The notes: a model not told the origin generated them from the letters alone. DNA of 64,000 nt from Psychrobacter sp. 72-O-c (GCF_904846605.1 NZ_CAJHBI010000005.1:1-64000), one strand, 5' to 3'. Numbered from the stretch's first letter, positions 18,297 through 28,979 are shown. Made by a program: numbers and translations.

Positions 18297-18974
18297 TTAA
18301 ACAATATGCCAATCAGTTAAAGCTTGCTGCCATTGCTGACAACGCTTAGCAATCATATCAACAGGTAAATCCATAATATCGCCCACTATCGCAATATAAG
18401 TAATTGGTAAGCCTGCCAACTGTGAAATATTCTCCGCAGTTAAACCACCAATCACACACATATCCATGCTTTTATTAACAGCTTCTTGGCAGCCATCGAT
18501 AAGCTGCTGACGAGAAATGGTCTTGGCATTAGGTTTGGTAGTGGAAGTAAATACTGCCCCCATTGCCGCATAGCTTGCACCGTCACTTTGCGCTTCTTTT
18601 ACTAGAGCGATATCACCCTGACAAGTACGGCCAATAATTTGCTCGGGCGCCAACTGCTGTTTTGCTTGATTGACACTGCCATCTTGCTGCCCTAGATGTA
18701 CGCCAACCCCAAGCTTAACTGCCAATGTAATGTCATCATTTATTACTACCGGAACACCATACTCTCTAGCTAGCATAACGATTTGCACCGCTTCGTTATA
18801 TAACGTTGCCTGCCCGTTTGGCATTGCTAACACTTGCTTGCGCCGGATTTGTAGCAATCCTATTAATCCTGTCGCTAAAGCAGTCTCCAGCTTGCGATAA
18901 AGCAGATCAAACTCGTCGTCGTTAGTAAGTAAGTACAACTTAGGCACAGGTATAAGCGTTCGTAAAGCAGTCAT
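18297..18974 (-). CDS. thiE: Thiamine phosphate synthase
   Basis: Joins the pyrimidine and thiazole moieties to form thiamine phosphate. The 225 residues show a TIM-barrel ThiE pattern: QIRRK, VINDD, GVHLGQQDG, IGRTCQ, MGAVFTSTTKPNA (pyrophosphate/product site), and CVIGGLTAENI (thiazole phosphate site). ATG 18974 is preceded by AAGGAT at 6 bp; the nine extra upstream codons are unlikely. No TPP riboswitch is visible upstream, where the pbpG terminator lies only about 30 bp away. Confidence 0.92.
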   Translation of the reverse strand: MTALRTLIPVPKLYLLTNDDEFDLLYRKLETALATGLIGLLQIRRKQVLAMPNGQATLYNEAVQIVMLAREYGVPVVINDDITLAVKLGVGVHLGQQDGSVNQAKQQLAPEQIIGRTCQGDIALVKEAQSDGASYAAMGAVFTSTTKPNAKTISRQQLIDGCQEAVNKSMDMCVIGGLTAENISQLAGLPITYIAIVGDIMDLPVDMIAKRCQQWQQALTDWHIV

Positions 18975-18999
18975 ATGAATATCCTTAAGCTCAAAACAC

Positions 19000-19032
19000 A
19001 AAAAAGGCCGTTATATCATATAACAGCCTTTC
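19000..19032 (-). terminator. Terminator of the PBP7-like gene
   Basis: Arms AAAGGCCGTTATAT and ATATAACAGCCTTT pair with one mismatch around a very short loop, with TTTTTTGTG following on the minus strand. It lies between the PBP7-like gene and thiE, so these neighbours are probably separate transcripts. Confidence 0.85.
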
Positions 19033-19100
19033 TATTTATTTTATAGCACATGCTTTATAACATAGGCTGCATCGTCAATATTGATCACCGCTTTGTGCAA

Positions 19101-20171
19101 TTAGACCGTACGGCGAGTCGCTAAGCTACTTAAGATATTTTTGGCATCACCCCAGCGCGTTGCTGAACTGTTCGCGCCTAGAATAACGATAATGGCCGGA
19201 CGATTGTTGACGCGAGTCTCCATGACCACACAACGTCCTGCTTCATTGATAAAGCCAGTTTTTGAGATACCAATTGGATAGTCACCTGAGCGAACTAGGC
19301 TGCTGGTATTGTTCGCTTTATAGGTACGGTTACCACTAGAATTGTTAGCAACAAAGAAGTCATAGCTTTTAGTAGTCGTAAAACGGCGAATCACATCGTA
19401 GTTGCCCGCAGCGCGTACCATTTTCACTAAATCATTTGATGAGGCAACGTTACGCTTATCAAGACCGGTTGGATCACCGAAAAAAGCACTACTCATGCCC
19501 AATTCTTGAGCTTTACGATTCATCGCACGCATAAAGGCACTATAGCCACCCGGATAATTACGCGCTAAACTTTTTGCAGCTGGGTTTTCTGATTTCATCA
19601 ACGACATTAATAACAACTCAGCACGATTCATGCGATCGCCTGATTTAAGATTCGAGCTGGCGCGTTTAGGACCGACGAAATCTTCTGGATCGAGCGTAAT
19701 TTCCTCACGCATATCGAGCCCAGCATCTAAAACAACTATAGCTGTCATCAGTTTAGTGATACTTGCCATTGGACGTGAGGAATCTGCGTTTTTTTCGTAG
19801 ATAGATTCGCCCGTTTCTAAATCAATCACTGCTACGCTGCGTGAGTCGGTACTGATAGGCAACATACTGCTACTGCCAAAACTACCGCGGTAGGTCGTGT
19901 TATAGCTATTGCTACTGCTGCCAAAACTGTTAGCATTAGTAACGTTGGTCGTGCCATAGCCATTATCAACTTTCTTGATAGGAGAACTAGGAGTCTTATA
20001 CATAATATTACGGGCTTCCGACAAGCTATCGGCACCGCCCCAGCTCACGCGGGCATTAGTAGTGGCTTCAGAGCTACCATTAATAGTAAGGGCTGCTTGT
20101 GCAACACTGCCCAAACTCAACGAAATCAGTGCAGCGATTAATTGCTGTTTGGTTAATGGTAGTTGCTTCAT
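19101..20171 (-). CDS. pbpG: D-alanyl-D-alanine endopeptidase, PBP7 type
   Basis: Periplasmic penicillin-binding protein of the S11 family that cleaves peptide cross-links in peptidoglycan. From ATG 20171 (356 residues; GGGGGAAG upstream) it has a signal peptide ending near ALA/AQA. A Ser/Asn-rich segment of about 60 residues comes next, then the three active-site motifs: SITK (Ser137, Lys140), SEN (from 194) and KTG (from 304). The low-complexity region ahead of the catalytic domain is longer than in E. coli PBP7. Confidence 0.9.
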   Translation of the reverse strand: MKQLPLTKQQLIAALISLSLGSVAQAALTINGSSEATTNARVSWGGADSLSEARNIMYKTPSSPIKKVDNGYGTTNVTNANSFGSSSNSYNTTYRGSFGSSSMLPISTDSRSVAVIDLETGESIYEKNADSSRPMASITKLMTAIVVLDAGLDMREEITLDPEDFVGPKRASSNLKSGDRMNRAELLLMSLMKSENPAAKSLARNYPGGYSAFMRAMNRKAQELGMSSAFFGDPTGLDKRNVASSNDLVKMVRAAGNYDVIRRFTTTKSYDFFVANNSSGNRTYKANNTSSLVRSGDYPIGISKTGFINEAGRCVVMETRVNNRPAIIVILGANSSATRWGDAKNILSSLATRRTV

Positions 20172-20585
20172 TCTTCCCCCTGCTGTTGATATCACGTCAG
20201 TTACGAATCATTTGACGTCGATAACATACATAGCGTTTATAGATGTGTTTTTAGAGACTCACATAGAGTTTTTGTATTTTTAGTGTATCATGATTTGCTT
20301 TCAAGTTTTATCTCCTAAATCAATTTCATTCCGTTTGTTTAATTTTTTCAATTTTTGCTACATTTGCTTTGGTTTCTAGCAATATTGGTTAACAATATAG
20401 CAATATAAGGTGATTTCTGACTTTATGTGCTTATGATTAGGTTCTCTTAGTGTAAAGTGAGCAACACCATTGCGATAGTCACACTCAGTATGTAAAACTG
20501 TACTTATACCAAGCATGCAATTGTCTGCAGTGACTTGACGTTAATAATACACCTTTCATTTTGTCAGATAGTAAAGAGTATAACT
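20172..20585. other. Divergent promoter region before the GacA-like regulator
   Basis: 414 bp between the divergent PBP7-like gene and the response regulator. It contains an AT-rich dyad around 20382-20398 (ATATTGGTTAACAATAT) and repeated GCAATAT words. These could be regulator sites, but nothing identifies the protein. No RNA gene is seen. Confidence 0.4.
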
Positions 20586-21221
20586 ATGATTCGAGTATTG
20601 GTAGTAGATGATCATGATCTGGTGCGGATGGGCATTAGTCGTATGTTAGCTGACAGTGCTGATATCGAAGTAGTGGGCGAAGCAGACAGCGGCGATATGG
20701 CGATTAAACTGGCCAAACAGCTGCGGCCTGATGTGGTTCTACTTGATGTTAATATGCCCAACATTGGCGGGCTTGAAGCAACCAAACGCTTGGTTCAGCT
20801 GGACATGGGTATCAAAATTTTGGCAGTAAGTAGTATGTCTGCCCAGCCTTATCCATCAATGCTGCTAAAAGCTGGGGTAAATGGTTATATTACTAAAGGC
20901 ACCCCGCTTGATGAGATGTTGCTAGCAGTCAAAAAAATCTATAAAGGCGGACGTTATTTTAGCCAAGATGTCGCCGAGCAGCTCGCCGAAATCCTACTAT
21001 CAGATAATGCCGCCTCGCCTTTCGACTTGTTAAGTGATCGCGAAAAACAAGTGGCAATGATGGTGGTCAATTGTCAAAGCCCACAGCAAATTGCGGATCA
21101 GTTGTTTGTTAGTGTCAAAACTATCAATACTTATCGCTACCGTATTTATGAAAAAGTCAGTGTCGATAGTGATGTTAAATTGACCCATTTGGCTATTCGG
21201 CATGGTTTAATTCAACCGTAG
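20586..21221 (+). CDS. GacA/UvrY-like response regulator
   Basis: A 211-residue NarL/LuxR-type response regulator: receiver domain with phospho-acceptor Asp54 (VVLLDVNMP) and conserved Lys104 (YITKG), then a LuxR-type HTH (LSDREKQVAMMVVN...VSVKTINTYRYRIYEK). The receiver and linker resemble GacA/UvrY, which activates small regulatory RNAs under BarA/GacS control. No cognate kinase gene of the GacS type is seen nearby; the PilS-like kinase downstream has its own partner. ATG 20586 (MIRVLVVDDHD) is chosen over the upstream alternative start because MIR is the family start. Confidence 0.87.
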   Translation: MIRVLVVDDHDLVRMGISRMLADSADIEVVGEADSGDMAIKLAKQLRPDVVLLDVNMPNIGGLEATKRLVQLDMGIKILAVSSMSAQPYPSMLLKAGVNGYITKGTPLDEMLLAVKKIYKGGRYFSQDVAEQLAEILLSDNAASPFDLLSDREKQVAMMVVNCQSPQQIADQLFVSVKTINTYRYRIYEKVSVDSDVKLTHLAIRHGLIQP

Positions 21222-21377
21222 ACTAGATTTTTGGCACCGGATTTTTAATTCTGTATTTTCAATGCGTAGCTCTGGCATTTTACTGTCAAAATGTAGCTGA
21301 ATTTACTTTCTATATTCAGCTTAGATATTAGGCCGTATTGAGCACTTAGTATCTACTTTTACCTTTTCGGTCAATTT

Positions 21378-23222
21378 ATGAAATCTGCTACTAAAACCAT
21401 CACCGCTATCACTAAATATTTTCAACAAGGTGATACATTACCCCCACCGCAGTTACGCCGAATCGGGCTAATTTATAGCAGTTATCGGCTTATTGTCAGT
21501 ATATTTTTTATGCTGATGGTTTATATCACCACCAGAACCGATAGTAGCTTACTACTGCCAAGCTTATTACAACAAACTGTCCTTAGTTTTTATGTACTAC
21601 TCAGCTTAATTCTGCTGGGGTTGTTTTATGTGGCCACCAAACAACAGTTACAGCGGCAACTGGCTTTTGGACTGGCGCTAGATGTGATTATCTTAAGCCT
21701 ACTGCTTTATACTAACGGAGCTCCTGATCTACAGCTCACCATGTTATACATGGTGGTAGTGGCGGCAAGCTTTATGCTACTGAATGGTTCACAAGCGCTC
21801 ATTATCACCTTGCTCGCCATTATTTTTGTTATTTATCAACAGTTTTTCTATGCCATCGCCAATAGTATGAGTTTGACCAACTTAGGTGATGCGTTACTAA
21901 TATCAGCAAGCTTTTTGGCAGTAGGATTTCTCAGCTGGTCCATCTCACAGCGCTTGGTACACGTTGAAAAGGTGGCAGCACACCATGCCAAAGAGGTCGA
22001 ACGACTCAACGACATCAACCAAGAAGTCATCAGTCAAATGATCAGCGGCGTCATAGTAATTGATAGACAACATATTGTCTTAGCCAACCTCGCCGCTTAT
22101 CAGTTACTCAGTATCCCTAAACACTCGCTGGCATCCCTTACTGACAACCCTATTATTGATAGCAGCACTAGCAAAACAGCTGCCGAAACTGCAGCAGACT
22201 CTGACAGCCTCTCTAACGCTCAGTCCAAACAGGCACAAAATCAGAATAAGGGTGAGCAGAACCACTCTGATATCAGTCTTTTATCTGACTTTCAACAGCA
22301 GCTCGGCGAGCAACATCCGCAACTACTTAATGGCTGCTTGTCAGTAGCAACGGGTCAGTCACGAGCCTTTATTTATGAGTTGCCGGCAGCGGCGAGCGCT
22401 TCGGTGGTTGGTAAGCTGCGCGTACAGATTATCCCTTTAAAGGACCAAAGTCAGTTGGTGATGTTAGAGGACCTACGCCGTGAACAGGCCAGTGCTCAAC
22501 AATTAAAGTTGGCATCTCTTGGACAGTTAACTGCCAGCATTGCTCATGAAATAAGAAATCCTCTAGCGGCTATCTCACAAGCCAGCCAACTATTAATGGA
22601 AGATGTGGTAGAAAATGTCACGGACAATGACAGTAATATTGATAGAAGCAGTGATATAACTGACAACCATGAGCTCTATAAAATGATTTTTGCACAAACC
22701 AAACGCGTTAATCGCATTATTGAGGACGTTCTAAAACTATCACGGCAGCAAACACCCAACCAACAAACGCTAGCTCTGGCTGAGTGGATGCCGCTATTTC
22801 TGAATAATCACTTTCAAGATCATGATATTTTCTTACATATGCGCACGCAACCTGTCATACAATTTGACACTCACCAATTAGAACAGATTTTGATTAATCT
22901 GATTAATAATGGTTTACGTCATAGTAGTTACGCCCATCCTCATGCTTATGTGGAGATCGAAATTTATCATGCTGAGAACGATGTTATAATTGATGTTTTA
23001 GATGGTGGTTCTGGCGTTAGTTCTGCTAATTTGAACCGTTTATTTGATCTGTTTTTTACTACTGCTGAGTCAGGCACAGGTTTGGGGTTATATTTATCTC
23101 AATCATTTTGTGAAGCCAATCAAGCCCGTTTACTTTATATTCCTGAGCATGAAAAAACCTGCTTTCGTGTCATTGCGCCTGTTGCCGATAATAAAACTGC
23201 CAACAGCCCCTTCTCTTTATGA
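21378..23222 (+). CDS. pilS: PilS-like sensor histidine kinase
   Basis: A 614-residue inner-membrane kinase. Six hydrophobic segments occupy about 30-190. A PAS-like region (about 208-365) follows, interrupted by a Ser/Asn/Gln-rich insertion (about 262-300). The HisKA domain has phospho-acceptor His390 (SIAHEIRNPLAAIS), and the HATPase domain has N-box INLINNGLRHS and G-boxes DGGSG and GTGLGLYLS. This layout and the adjacent NtrC-type regulator match PilS, which controls type IV pilin expression. The pairing with PilR is well supported by position; the pilA target lies outside the window. Confidence 0.88.
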   Translation: MKSATKTITAITKYFQQGDTLPPPQLRRIGLIYSSYRLIVSIFFMLMVYITTRTDSSLLLPSLLQQTVLSFYVLLSLILLGLFYVATKQQLQRQLAFGLALDVIILSLLLYTNGAPDLQLTMLYMVVVAASFMLLNGSQALIITLLAIIFVIYQQFFYAIANSMSLTNLGDALLISASFLAVGFLSWSISQRLVHVEKVAAHHAKEVERLNDINQEVISQMISGVIVIDRQHIVLANLAAYQLLSIPKHSLASLTDNPIIDSSTSKTAAETAADSDSLSNAQSKQAQNQNKGEQNHSDISLLSDFQQQLGEQHPQLLNGCLSVATGQSRAFIYELPAAASASVVGKLRVQIIPLKDQSQLVMLEDLRREQASAQQLKLASLGQLTASIAHEIRNPLAAISQASQLLMEDVVENVTDNDSNIDRSSDITDNHELYKMIFAQTKRVNRIIEDVLKLSRQQTPNQQTLALAEWMPLFLNNHFQDHDIFLHMRTQPVIQFDTHQLEQILINLINNGLRHSSYAHPHAYVEIEIYHAENDVIIDVLDGGSGVSSANLNRLFDLFFTTAESGTGLGLYLSQSFCEANQARLLYIPEHEKTCFRVIAPVADNKTANSPFSL

Positions 23223-23403
23223 GCAGTTTTAATGAGCAGGCTCAACGAATAAACAAAGCACTATCCCATAATGCGCTTAAAAAACCTACTGCTGATACGA
23301 ACATAGCGCTAATTTATAGCCATACCTTTTACCAATACTTTTTAATACGCCGCCTTTTAAAACCTTGTATCAATTGCACACCATGAACAAAATGAGATTA
23401 TGT

Positions 23404-25083
23404 ATGAAAAAAACCGCGCTAGTCGTCGATGATGAAGTAGATTTATGCCGGCTGATGCAAATCACCCTAACTAAGATGGGCATCAAAAGCGATGTCGCTT
23501 ATACTTTATCGCAAGCAAAAATATACTGGCAAGACAATGCCTATGATTTTTGCTTAACTGATTTAAACCTACCTGATGGTTCAGGTCTAGAATTGGTCAA
23601 GCAAATTAGTAATAGCTCTAGCACTCCAGTAGCTGTCATTACTGCACACGGTAGTATGGATTTGGCTATTGAGGCACTCAAGCTTGGGGCTTTTGATTTT
23701 GTGAATAAGCCTCTTGAGTTACCACGTTTACGCCAGCTGGTTACAAATGCCCTAAAGGTTATTCATCAGGACAACGATAAAAAAACCACTCCTGAAAGCT
23801 CGCCTGAGCAGCAGATCTTAGACAGCCGTCTGATTGGTGACTCAGCAGTGATGCATACTCTTAAAAACACCATTTTAAAACTGGCGCGCTCGCAAGCCCC
23901 TGTATTTCTGTCAGGTGCTTCAGGAACGGGTAAAGAAGTGGTGGCAAGACTGATTCATGATTTGAGTCCGCGCCGAGATGGCAGCTTTGTGCCCGTAAAC
24001 TGTGGCGCAATACCTTCAGAATTGATGGAATCAGAGTTTTTCGGCCATAAAAAAGGCAGCTTTACTGGTGCAGTCGCTGATAAAAAAGGATTGTTTCAGC
24101 AGGCTAATGGGGGTACGTTGTTTTTGGATGAGTTGGCAGACTTGCCATTAGCAATGCAGGTAAAACTGCTGCGCGCCATTCAGGAAAAAACTGTACGCGC
24201 TATCGGTGATACCAAAGAAGTGCCAGTAGACATTCGTATCTTATCAGCGACTCATAAAGACTTAGACCAGCTGGTACAAAGTGGCGCATTTCGACAAGAC
24301 TTATACTATCGTATCAACGTTATTGAGCTTAAGCTGCCCACCCTCAATGCCCGTCGTGATGACATCCCAGTGTTAGCCCAGCATTTTTTGGCATTGATTG
24401 CCAAGGAGTGGCAACTTGATACATCGCCAACATTGACAGCGGATGCTTGCCAGCGCTTGCAGCACCATGATTTCGCCGGTAACGTCCGCGAGCTGCGTAA
24501 CCTACTTGAGCGCGCGGTAACCTTAGCTGAAACAGCAACAATTGACGTCAGTCATCTAGGGCTAGCTGAAATTGATGTCAATCATAAGGTTCTAACACAT
24601 CATGAGAAAGCTACTAATGATGAACATGCCGAAGCTAATCTTGACGTGGCTGACGAACCCGTAGTTGAGCCAATCTCGAATAAGGATAAAAACGCCCCAA
24701 CGACGGCAAAAACAGCAACTGGGCCGACGGCAACCAACTTACATCCTTACCGTACCAGCACTCAGCACTACCCTTCACACATTCAACGCTCAACTACTAA
24801 CGCCCCAGAAAATACTGATGAAACAGACAAACGGCGTGAACAAGGGTTATTTATCGAGAAAACGAACAGTCAGTCGTCATTAGTAAGCGCTTCTGAGGCC
24901 GATTTGCCGAAAAAAGGGCTAGAAGCTTATCTGCAAGATCAAGAAAAGCGCTTGATTATTACTGCGCTTAAACAGACTGACTGGAATAAAACCCAAGCTG
25001 CTGAGCTACTAGGCACCACTTTTCGTTCATTGCGCTATCGGATGAAAAAATTAGATATTGCTGAAGATCAACACGGTGAGTAG
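23404..25083 (+). CDS. pilR: PilR-like sigma-54-dependent response regulator
   Basis: A 559-residue NtrC-family activator. The receiver domain has Asp53 (CLTDLNLPDG). The AAA+ domain has Walker A GASGTGKE (171-178) and the sigma-54-contacting GSFTGA (218-223). A C-terminal Fis-type HTH ends the protein (WNKTQAAELLGTTFRSLRYRMKKL). Between AAA+ and HTH is a poorly conserved Thr/Asn/Asp-rich linker of about 110 residues, longer than in Pseudomonas PilR. ATG 23404 (MKKTALVVDDE) is preferred over the upstream alternative start. It lies 181 bp after pilS. Confidence 0.9.
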   Translation: MKKTALVVDDEVDLCRLMQITLTKMGIKSDVAYTLSQAKIYWQDNAYDFCLTDLNLPDGSGLELVKQISNSSSTPVAVITAHGSMDLAIEALKLGAFDFVNKPLELPRLRQLVTNALKVIHQDNDKKTTPESSPEQQILDSRLIGDSAVMHTLKNTILKLARSQAPVFLSGASGTGKEVVARLIHDLSPRRDGSFVPVNCGAIPSELMESEFFGHKKGSFTGAVADKKGLFQQANGGTLFLDELADLPLAMQVKLLRAIQEKTVRAIGDTKEVPVDIRILSATHKDLDQLVQSGAFRQDLYYRINVIELKLPTLNARRDDIPVLAQHFLALIAKEWQLDTSPTLTADACQRLQHHDFAGNVRELRNLLERAVTLAETATIDVSHLGLAEIDVNHKVLTHHEKATNDEHAEANLDVADEPVVEPISNKDKNAPTTAKTATGPTATNLHPYRTSTQHYPSHIQRSTTNAPENTDETDKRREQGLFIEKTNSQSSLVSASEADLPKKGLEAYLQDQEKRLIITALKQTDWNKTQAAELLGTTFRSLRYRMKKLDIAEDQHGE

Positions 25084-25253
25084 TGTTTGGCTAAAAAATT
25101 ACAACTCTGGTAATAAAGCTTTAAACAGACTCTGTTATTGGGTTATGGGTATTAATTTATGGACATTAGATTGTTGAAGTTTATGACTAAGCTTCTTTAT
25201 TGAACATCATTTTTTATTAAACATTGTTTTTTATTAACAGTTATTAGGCCGTA

Positions 25254-26771
25254 TTAGTTACTTGGTATCGATTTTTCAACAGCACTTGCTTTGGAAGTAT
25301 CCTTTTTTACAAAGCGTATGCCCGAAGTGCGCTCTTGCTGGCTTAATAGATCAAGCGCCTGCTGCTCCCACGTATTCTCACTACCCGATAAAGTCATATC
25401 AGGCTGTACACCGATTTTATCTATCTTTTTACCCGCAGCTGTTAGGTAATGGGCGACCGTTAATTTGACCGCTTGTTCCTCATTAAGCGGTATTACTGAT
25501 TGTACTGACCCTTTGCCGTAACTGACCTCGCCCACAATAGTCGCACGCTTTTGTGCCTGTAAGCTGCTTGCCAACACTTCCGCTGCTGATGCCGAATAGC
25601 GGTTCTGTAGGATGACAACCGGCAGGGGTTTAAGTACTGCAGTGCCTTGGGTGGACAAGGTTTGCAGGGGGCTTTGGCGACCTTTTACTTTTACCACATC
25701 GGTATCCGTCATAAACAAGCTGGCTATTTGTACCGCTGAAGCCAGAACGCCGCCTGGATTATCCCGCATATCTAATAATATACCTGAAACCGGAGCATTT
25801 AGACTAACAAGGCTCTGTAAGATTTGTTCACGGCTGTTATTTTGAAAGGCCGGTAATCTAATAATAGCAATACCATCAACAAGACGCGTCTCAATAATCT
25901 GAGGATGGTTATTATTACGTTGCAAAGTAGTGGTATGCTTACGGCGACCTGCTTCTGAGGTAATAACATCGACTTGCGTACCTGCAATACCGGTGAGCAA
26001 CTGCTTAATATCATTGGATTGCTTATTGTCATCAAGCTTGAACTCATCAATTTGATGCAAATAATCACCAACAGCGATACCTTTTTTATCAGCAGGCGAA
26101 TCAGTAATCACATCGGTAATGACCCAATATCCTACCTCTGGTTGATAAGTGGCTGTCAGCCCGACATCACCGACATCACCTTGAGTAAAAGCGCGTAGAT
26201 TCTCATAAGCTTCAGCATCTAAAAACTCAGCATGACTATCAAGCTTGGTCAGCAAGCCACTCATAGCATTATTGAACAACTCTTCATCATTGACCGCATC
26301 AACGTACTCACGCCGAACTAGGTCCACCACCGCGACAAAGGTCTTTAGGGTCTCAGGTGAAATCGCTTTCAAAGAGACATGGGCGACCTCAGCTGGAATA
26401 TCAGTATTTATATCATTTGAATTATTGTAGTCCAGATCGTCAGTTACAGCGCTCGCATCAGGGACGTTATCTATCCAATCATCAGTCTGGTCAGCAGCAT
26501 CTAATCCGTCGGCTATATCCGTTAAATTATCAGCCCCATTCGATGACGGGACTTCATCACTTTTTAGACTTATAAGCTGTATACCTGCTGTGGGGCTGCT
26601 GGCACTAGTATCGACAGGCGCTATAGTAGCCGCTTGAGCGTACAAGCTAACGCTACCTATCCCAAGCAGAGCAATCATAAACGCAGGCTTAAAAACAGCA
26701 GGCTTTATAGCTACTGGCATAATCAGTTTGTTTGGTCGTTTAAAAGCTGATAGACGCATAAAAGGACTCAT
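25254..26771 (-). CDS. S41-family C-terminal processing peptidase
   Basis: A 505-residue exported serine protease. A long N-terminal region with a hydrophobic signal segment (about 28-48) is followed by an acidic low-complexity stretch (50-125). A PDZ domain (about 195-280) and the S41 catalytic domain come next. The Ser/Lys dyad fits Ser395 in YSASAAE and Lys420 in SYGKGSVQ, 25 residues apart as in Tsp and CtpA. Substrates of such proteases include peptidoglycan hydrolases, but the target here is unknown. It is convergent with pilR; the 170-bp gap between them has no clear terminator. Confidence 0.9.
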   Translation of the reverse strand: MSPFMRLSAFKRPNKLIMPVAIKPAVFKPAFMIALLGIGSVSLYAQAATIAPVDTSASSPTAGIQLISLKSDEVPSSNGADNLTDIADGLDAADQTDDWIDNVPDASAVTDDLDYNNSNDINTDIPAEVAHVSLKAISPETLKTFVAVVDLVRREYVDAVNDEELFNNAMSGLLTKLDSHAEFLDAEAYENLRAFTQGDVGDVGLTATYQPEVGYWVITDVITDSPADKKGIAVGDYLHQIDEFKLDDNKQSNDIKQLLTGIAGTQVDVITSEAGRRKHTTTLQRNNNHPQIIETRLVDGIAIIRLPAFQNNSREQILQSLVSLNAPVSGILLDMRDNPGGVLASAVQIASLFMTDTDVVKVKGRQSPLQTLSTQGTAVLKPLPVVILQNRYSASAAEVLASSLQAQKRATIVGEVSYGKGSVQSVIPLNEEQAVKLTVAHYLTAAGKKIDKIGVQPDMTLSGSENTWEQQALDLLSQQERTSGIRFVKKDTSKASAVEKSIPSN

Positions 26772-26974
26772 CTAAAATAGGAAAGCATATAAGCTTATTG
26801 TCATAAGATTATTAGCAAGTAATAGAGTATAAGATAGCATTAAGAGGATATTAATCACTAGGACATTATTGCAAGTGGCTTTATCTCCGGTGATAGTATT
26901 TCAAGTAATAGTATTATGCGTGGCAAGAATACTGTTGACAGTATTAAAAATTAATTAGACAAAGCTTACCGTAT
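26772..26974. other. Spacer upstream of the S41 peptidase
   Basis: AT-rich sequence between the gpmI terminator and the peptidase gene. It has several short ATAGTATT words between 26883 and 26946 but no recognisable repeat unit or gene. Confidence 0.35.
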
Positions 26975-27012
26975 AAAAAAGGGAAGGATAATAATTGCCC
27001 TTCCCTTCTTTT
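26975..27012 (-). terminator. Terminator of gpmI
   Basis: Arms AAGGGAAGG and CCTTCCCTT around an 11-nt loop, with TTTTTTAT following on the minus strand and CTTTTTC on the plus strand. It lies 90 bp after the gpmI stop. Confidence 0.85.
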
Positions 27013-27100
27013 TCACTTCCTTTTCCCTTCCTTTATTAGCCACTAACCCGTCGGCAAAAAAGCCTTAAAACAACTTTAAGTCAACCCTAAAATCAGGATA

Positions 27101-28744
27101 TCAAGATGCTGGAATGAGTAAATTTTCTCCAGTCATCTCAGCTGGTGGCTCAAGGTTCATCAGTGCCAAAATGGTAGGGGCCACGTCACTAAGCTTACCG
27201 CCGCTACGTACTTGTACCTTTTGCTCACCGACATAAATCAAGGGCACATGCTCAGTGGTATGTTGGGTATGTACCTGACCACTGTCGTAATCTTGCATTT
27301 GCTCACAGTTGCCATGATCGGCAGTAATCAACATATCGCCACCAGCTGCGCGTACTGCGGTCTCAATTCGACCCACACACACATCTAGCGCTTCTACTGC
27401 TTGCACCGCCGCATCAAAGATACCCGTGTGGCCGACCATATCACCATTCGCATAGTTCACGATCAATACGTCGTGTTTGCCTGACTCAATAGCTGCTACC
27501 AGTTTATCGGTCACTTCAGGGGCGCTCATTTCAGGTTGTAAGTCATAAGTCGCTACATCAGGAGACGGTACTAAAATACGCTCCTCTCCTTCATATTCTG
27601 TCTCGCGACCGCCACTAAAGAAGAACGTCACGTGGGCATACTTTTCAGTCTCAGCGATACGCAGCTGCGTTTTGCCTTTATCCTGCAAGTACTCGCCCAG
27701 CGTATTGCTCAATGACGCTGGATAATAGGCAATACTAGTCTTTGCATTATCGGCTAAAACATCTGAGTACTTAGTCAACATCACAAAGGCAGCAAGTTTA
27801 GGACGTTTATGACGGGCAAAACCTGAAAACTCATGATCTGGTAAGACGAACGCTTGCGCAAGCTCACGAGCACGGTCAGCACGAAAGTTCATAAAAATCA
27901 GCGCATCATTATCGTTAACGGTATAGGGCGTCTCGTCTCGTCCAATCACAACAGTAGGACTAATAAACTCATCGGTCTCACGCGCTTTGTAGGCCGCTTG
28001 GACCGCTCCATCGGCACGGGTTGATAGACGATCCGCTTTACCTTCGGTAATTAATTCATAAGCTTTTTGCACTCGGTCCCAACGATTGTCACGATCCATC
28101 GCATAGTAGCGCCCAATGATACTAGCAATCTGTACCCGACCTTCATAGTGGGCATTGAGCTTGTTCACATATTCACGCAACCGGTTAATATATTTATCCG
28201 AAGACTTAGGCGGAGTATCGCGACCATCTAAAAAACAATGGACAAAGACTTTTTTTGCGCCATGGACTAGTGCTGAGTGACACATGGCTTCGATATGGTC
28301 TTGATGCGAATGGACGCCACCATCAGACAATAAACCCATAATATGCACATTGCCGCCCAACTCGTTAGCCGCGTTTACTGCACCCACTAACGCTTCGTTT
28401 TTATAGAACTCACGGTCAATAAGCTCACTTGAGATACGAGTTGAGTCTTGATAGAGAACCCGACCGGCGCCTAGGTTCATATGCCCGACTTCTGAGTTAC
28501 CAAACTGTCCCTCTGGTAGACCTACATCTTCTCCTGATGCTGAAATCAGCCCGTGCGGATATTGCTGATAAATCTTATCTAGATTTGGCATATTGGCGGC
28601 AACGATGGCATTGTCTTTTTCGTCTTCACGATGCCCAAAGCCATCCAATATCATTAAGACATGCGGCACTTTTTTATTTTGCTTATTATTAGGCTGGGCC
28701 TGACTGTCGTTAAGTGACTCTGATTGTTGCTGCATACTGGTCAT
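27101..28744 (-). CDS. gpmI: 2,3-bisphosphoglycerate-independent phosphoglycerate mutase
   Basis: Manganese-dependent mutase converting 3-phosphoglycerate to 2-phosphoglycerate. At 547 residues it is about 30 longer than usual owing to a Gln/Asn-rich N-terminal tail. Metal ligand Asp34 (LDGFGHRE), catalytic Ser84 (GNSEVGHMN), FLDGRDTPP, and the C-terminal metal sites ([20 protein letters not shown]) are intact. ATG 28744 has GGAG about 10 bp upstream; Met4 is a possible start. It completes the glycolytic trio with fba and pgk in this window. Confidence 0.96.
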   Translation of the reverse strand: MTSMQQQSESLNDSQAQPNNKQNKKVPHVLMILDGFGHREDEKDNAIVAANMPNLDKIYQQYPHGLISASGEDVGLPEGQFGNSEVGHMNLGAGRVLYQDSTRISSELIDREFYKNEALVGAVNAANELGGNVHIMGLLSDGGVHSHQDHIEAMCHSALVHGAKKVFVHCFLDGRDTPPKSSDKYINRLREYVNKLNAHYEGRVQIASIIGRYYAMDRDNRWDRVQKAYELITEGKADRLSTRADGAVQAAYKARETDEFISPTVVIGRDETPYTVNDNDALIFMNFRADRARELAQAFVLPDHEFSGFARHKRPKLAAFVMLTKYSDVLADNAKTSIAYYPASLSNTLGEYLQDKGKTQLRIAETEKYAHVTFFFSGGRETEYEGEERILVPSPDVATYDLQPEMSAPEVTDKLVAAIESGKHDVLIVNYANGDMVGHTGIFDAAVQAVEALDVCVGRIETAVRAAGGDMLITADHGNCEQMQDYDSGQVHTQHTTEHVPLIYVGEQKVQVRSGGKLSDVAPTILALMNLEPPAEMTGENLLIPAS

Positions 28745-28944
28745 AGATTACCGCTCCTCAAGTGAATGAACGCCTATAGTGCTATAGTAGGATGATGAAA
28801 GCCCTCTATACTACCACAAATCTCAAAATAGCCGAAAACTCGACATTTTTAGGCATGCTCTTAGTACTTTCACCTGTTACTTCTATCCTTATAAATTAAA
28901 AATAAAATGATTATTGATATGACGTGTAGATCTGTAAAGCAAAC

Positions 28945-28973
28945 TTGCAATCAGTGATTTCATTAGTTAATAT
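28945..28973 (+). promoter_or_regulatory. Promoter of the 6S RNA gene
   Basis: A TTGCAA -35 box at 28945-28950, 17 bp, and TAATAT at 28968-28973 place the transcription start near 28980, which is where the 6S RNA closing stem begins. Confidence 0.65.
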
Positions 28974-28979
28974 AGATTT

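Noticed and set aside
18975-19100. TPP riboswitch before thiE
   Set aside because: The short upstream space is occupied by the pbpG terminator; no THI-box-like sequence is present.
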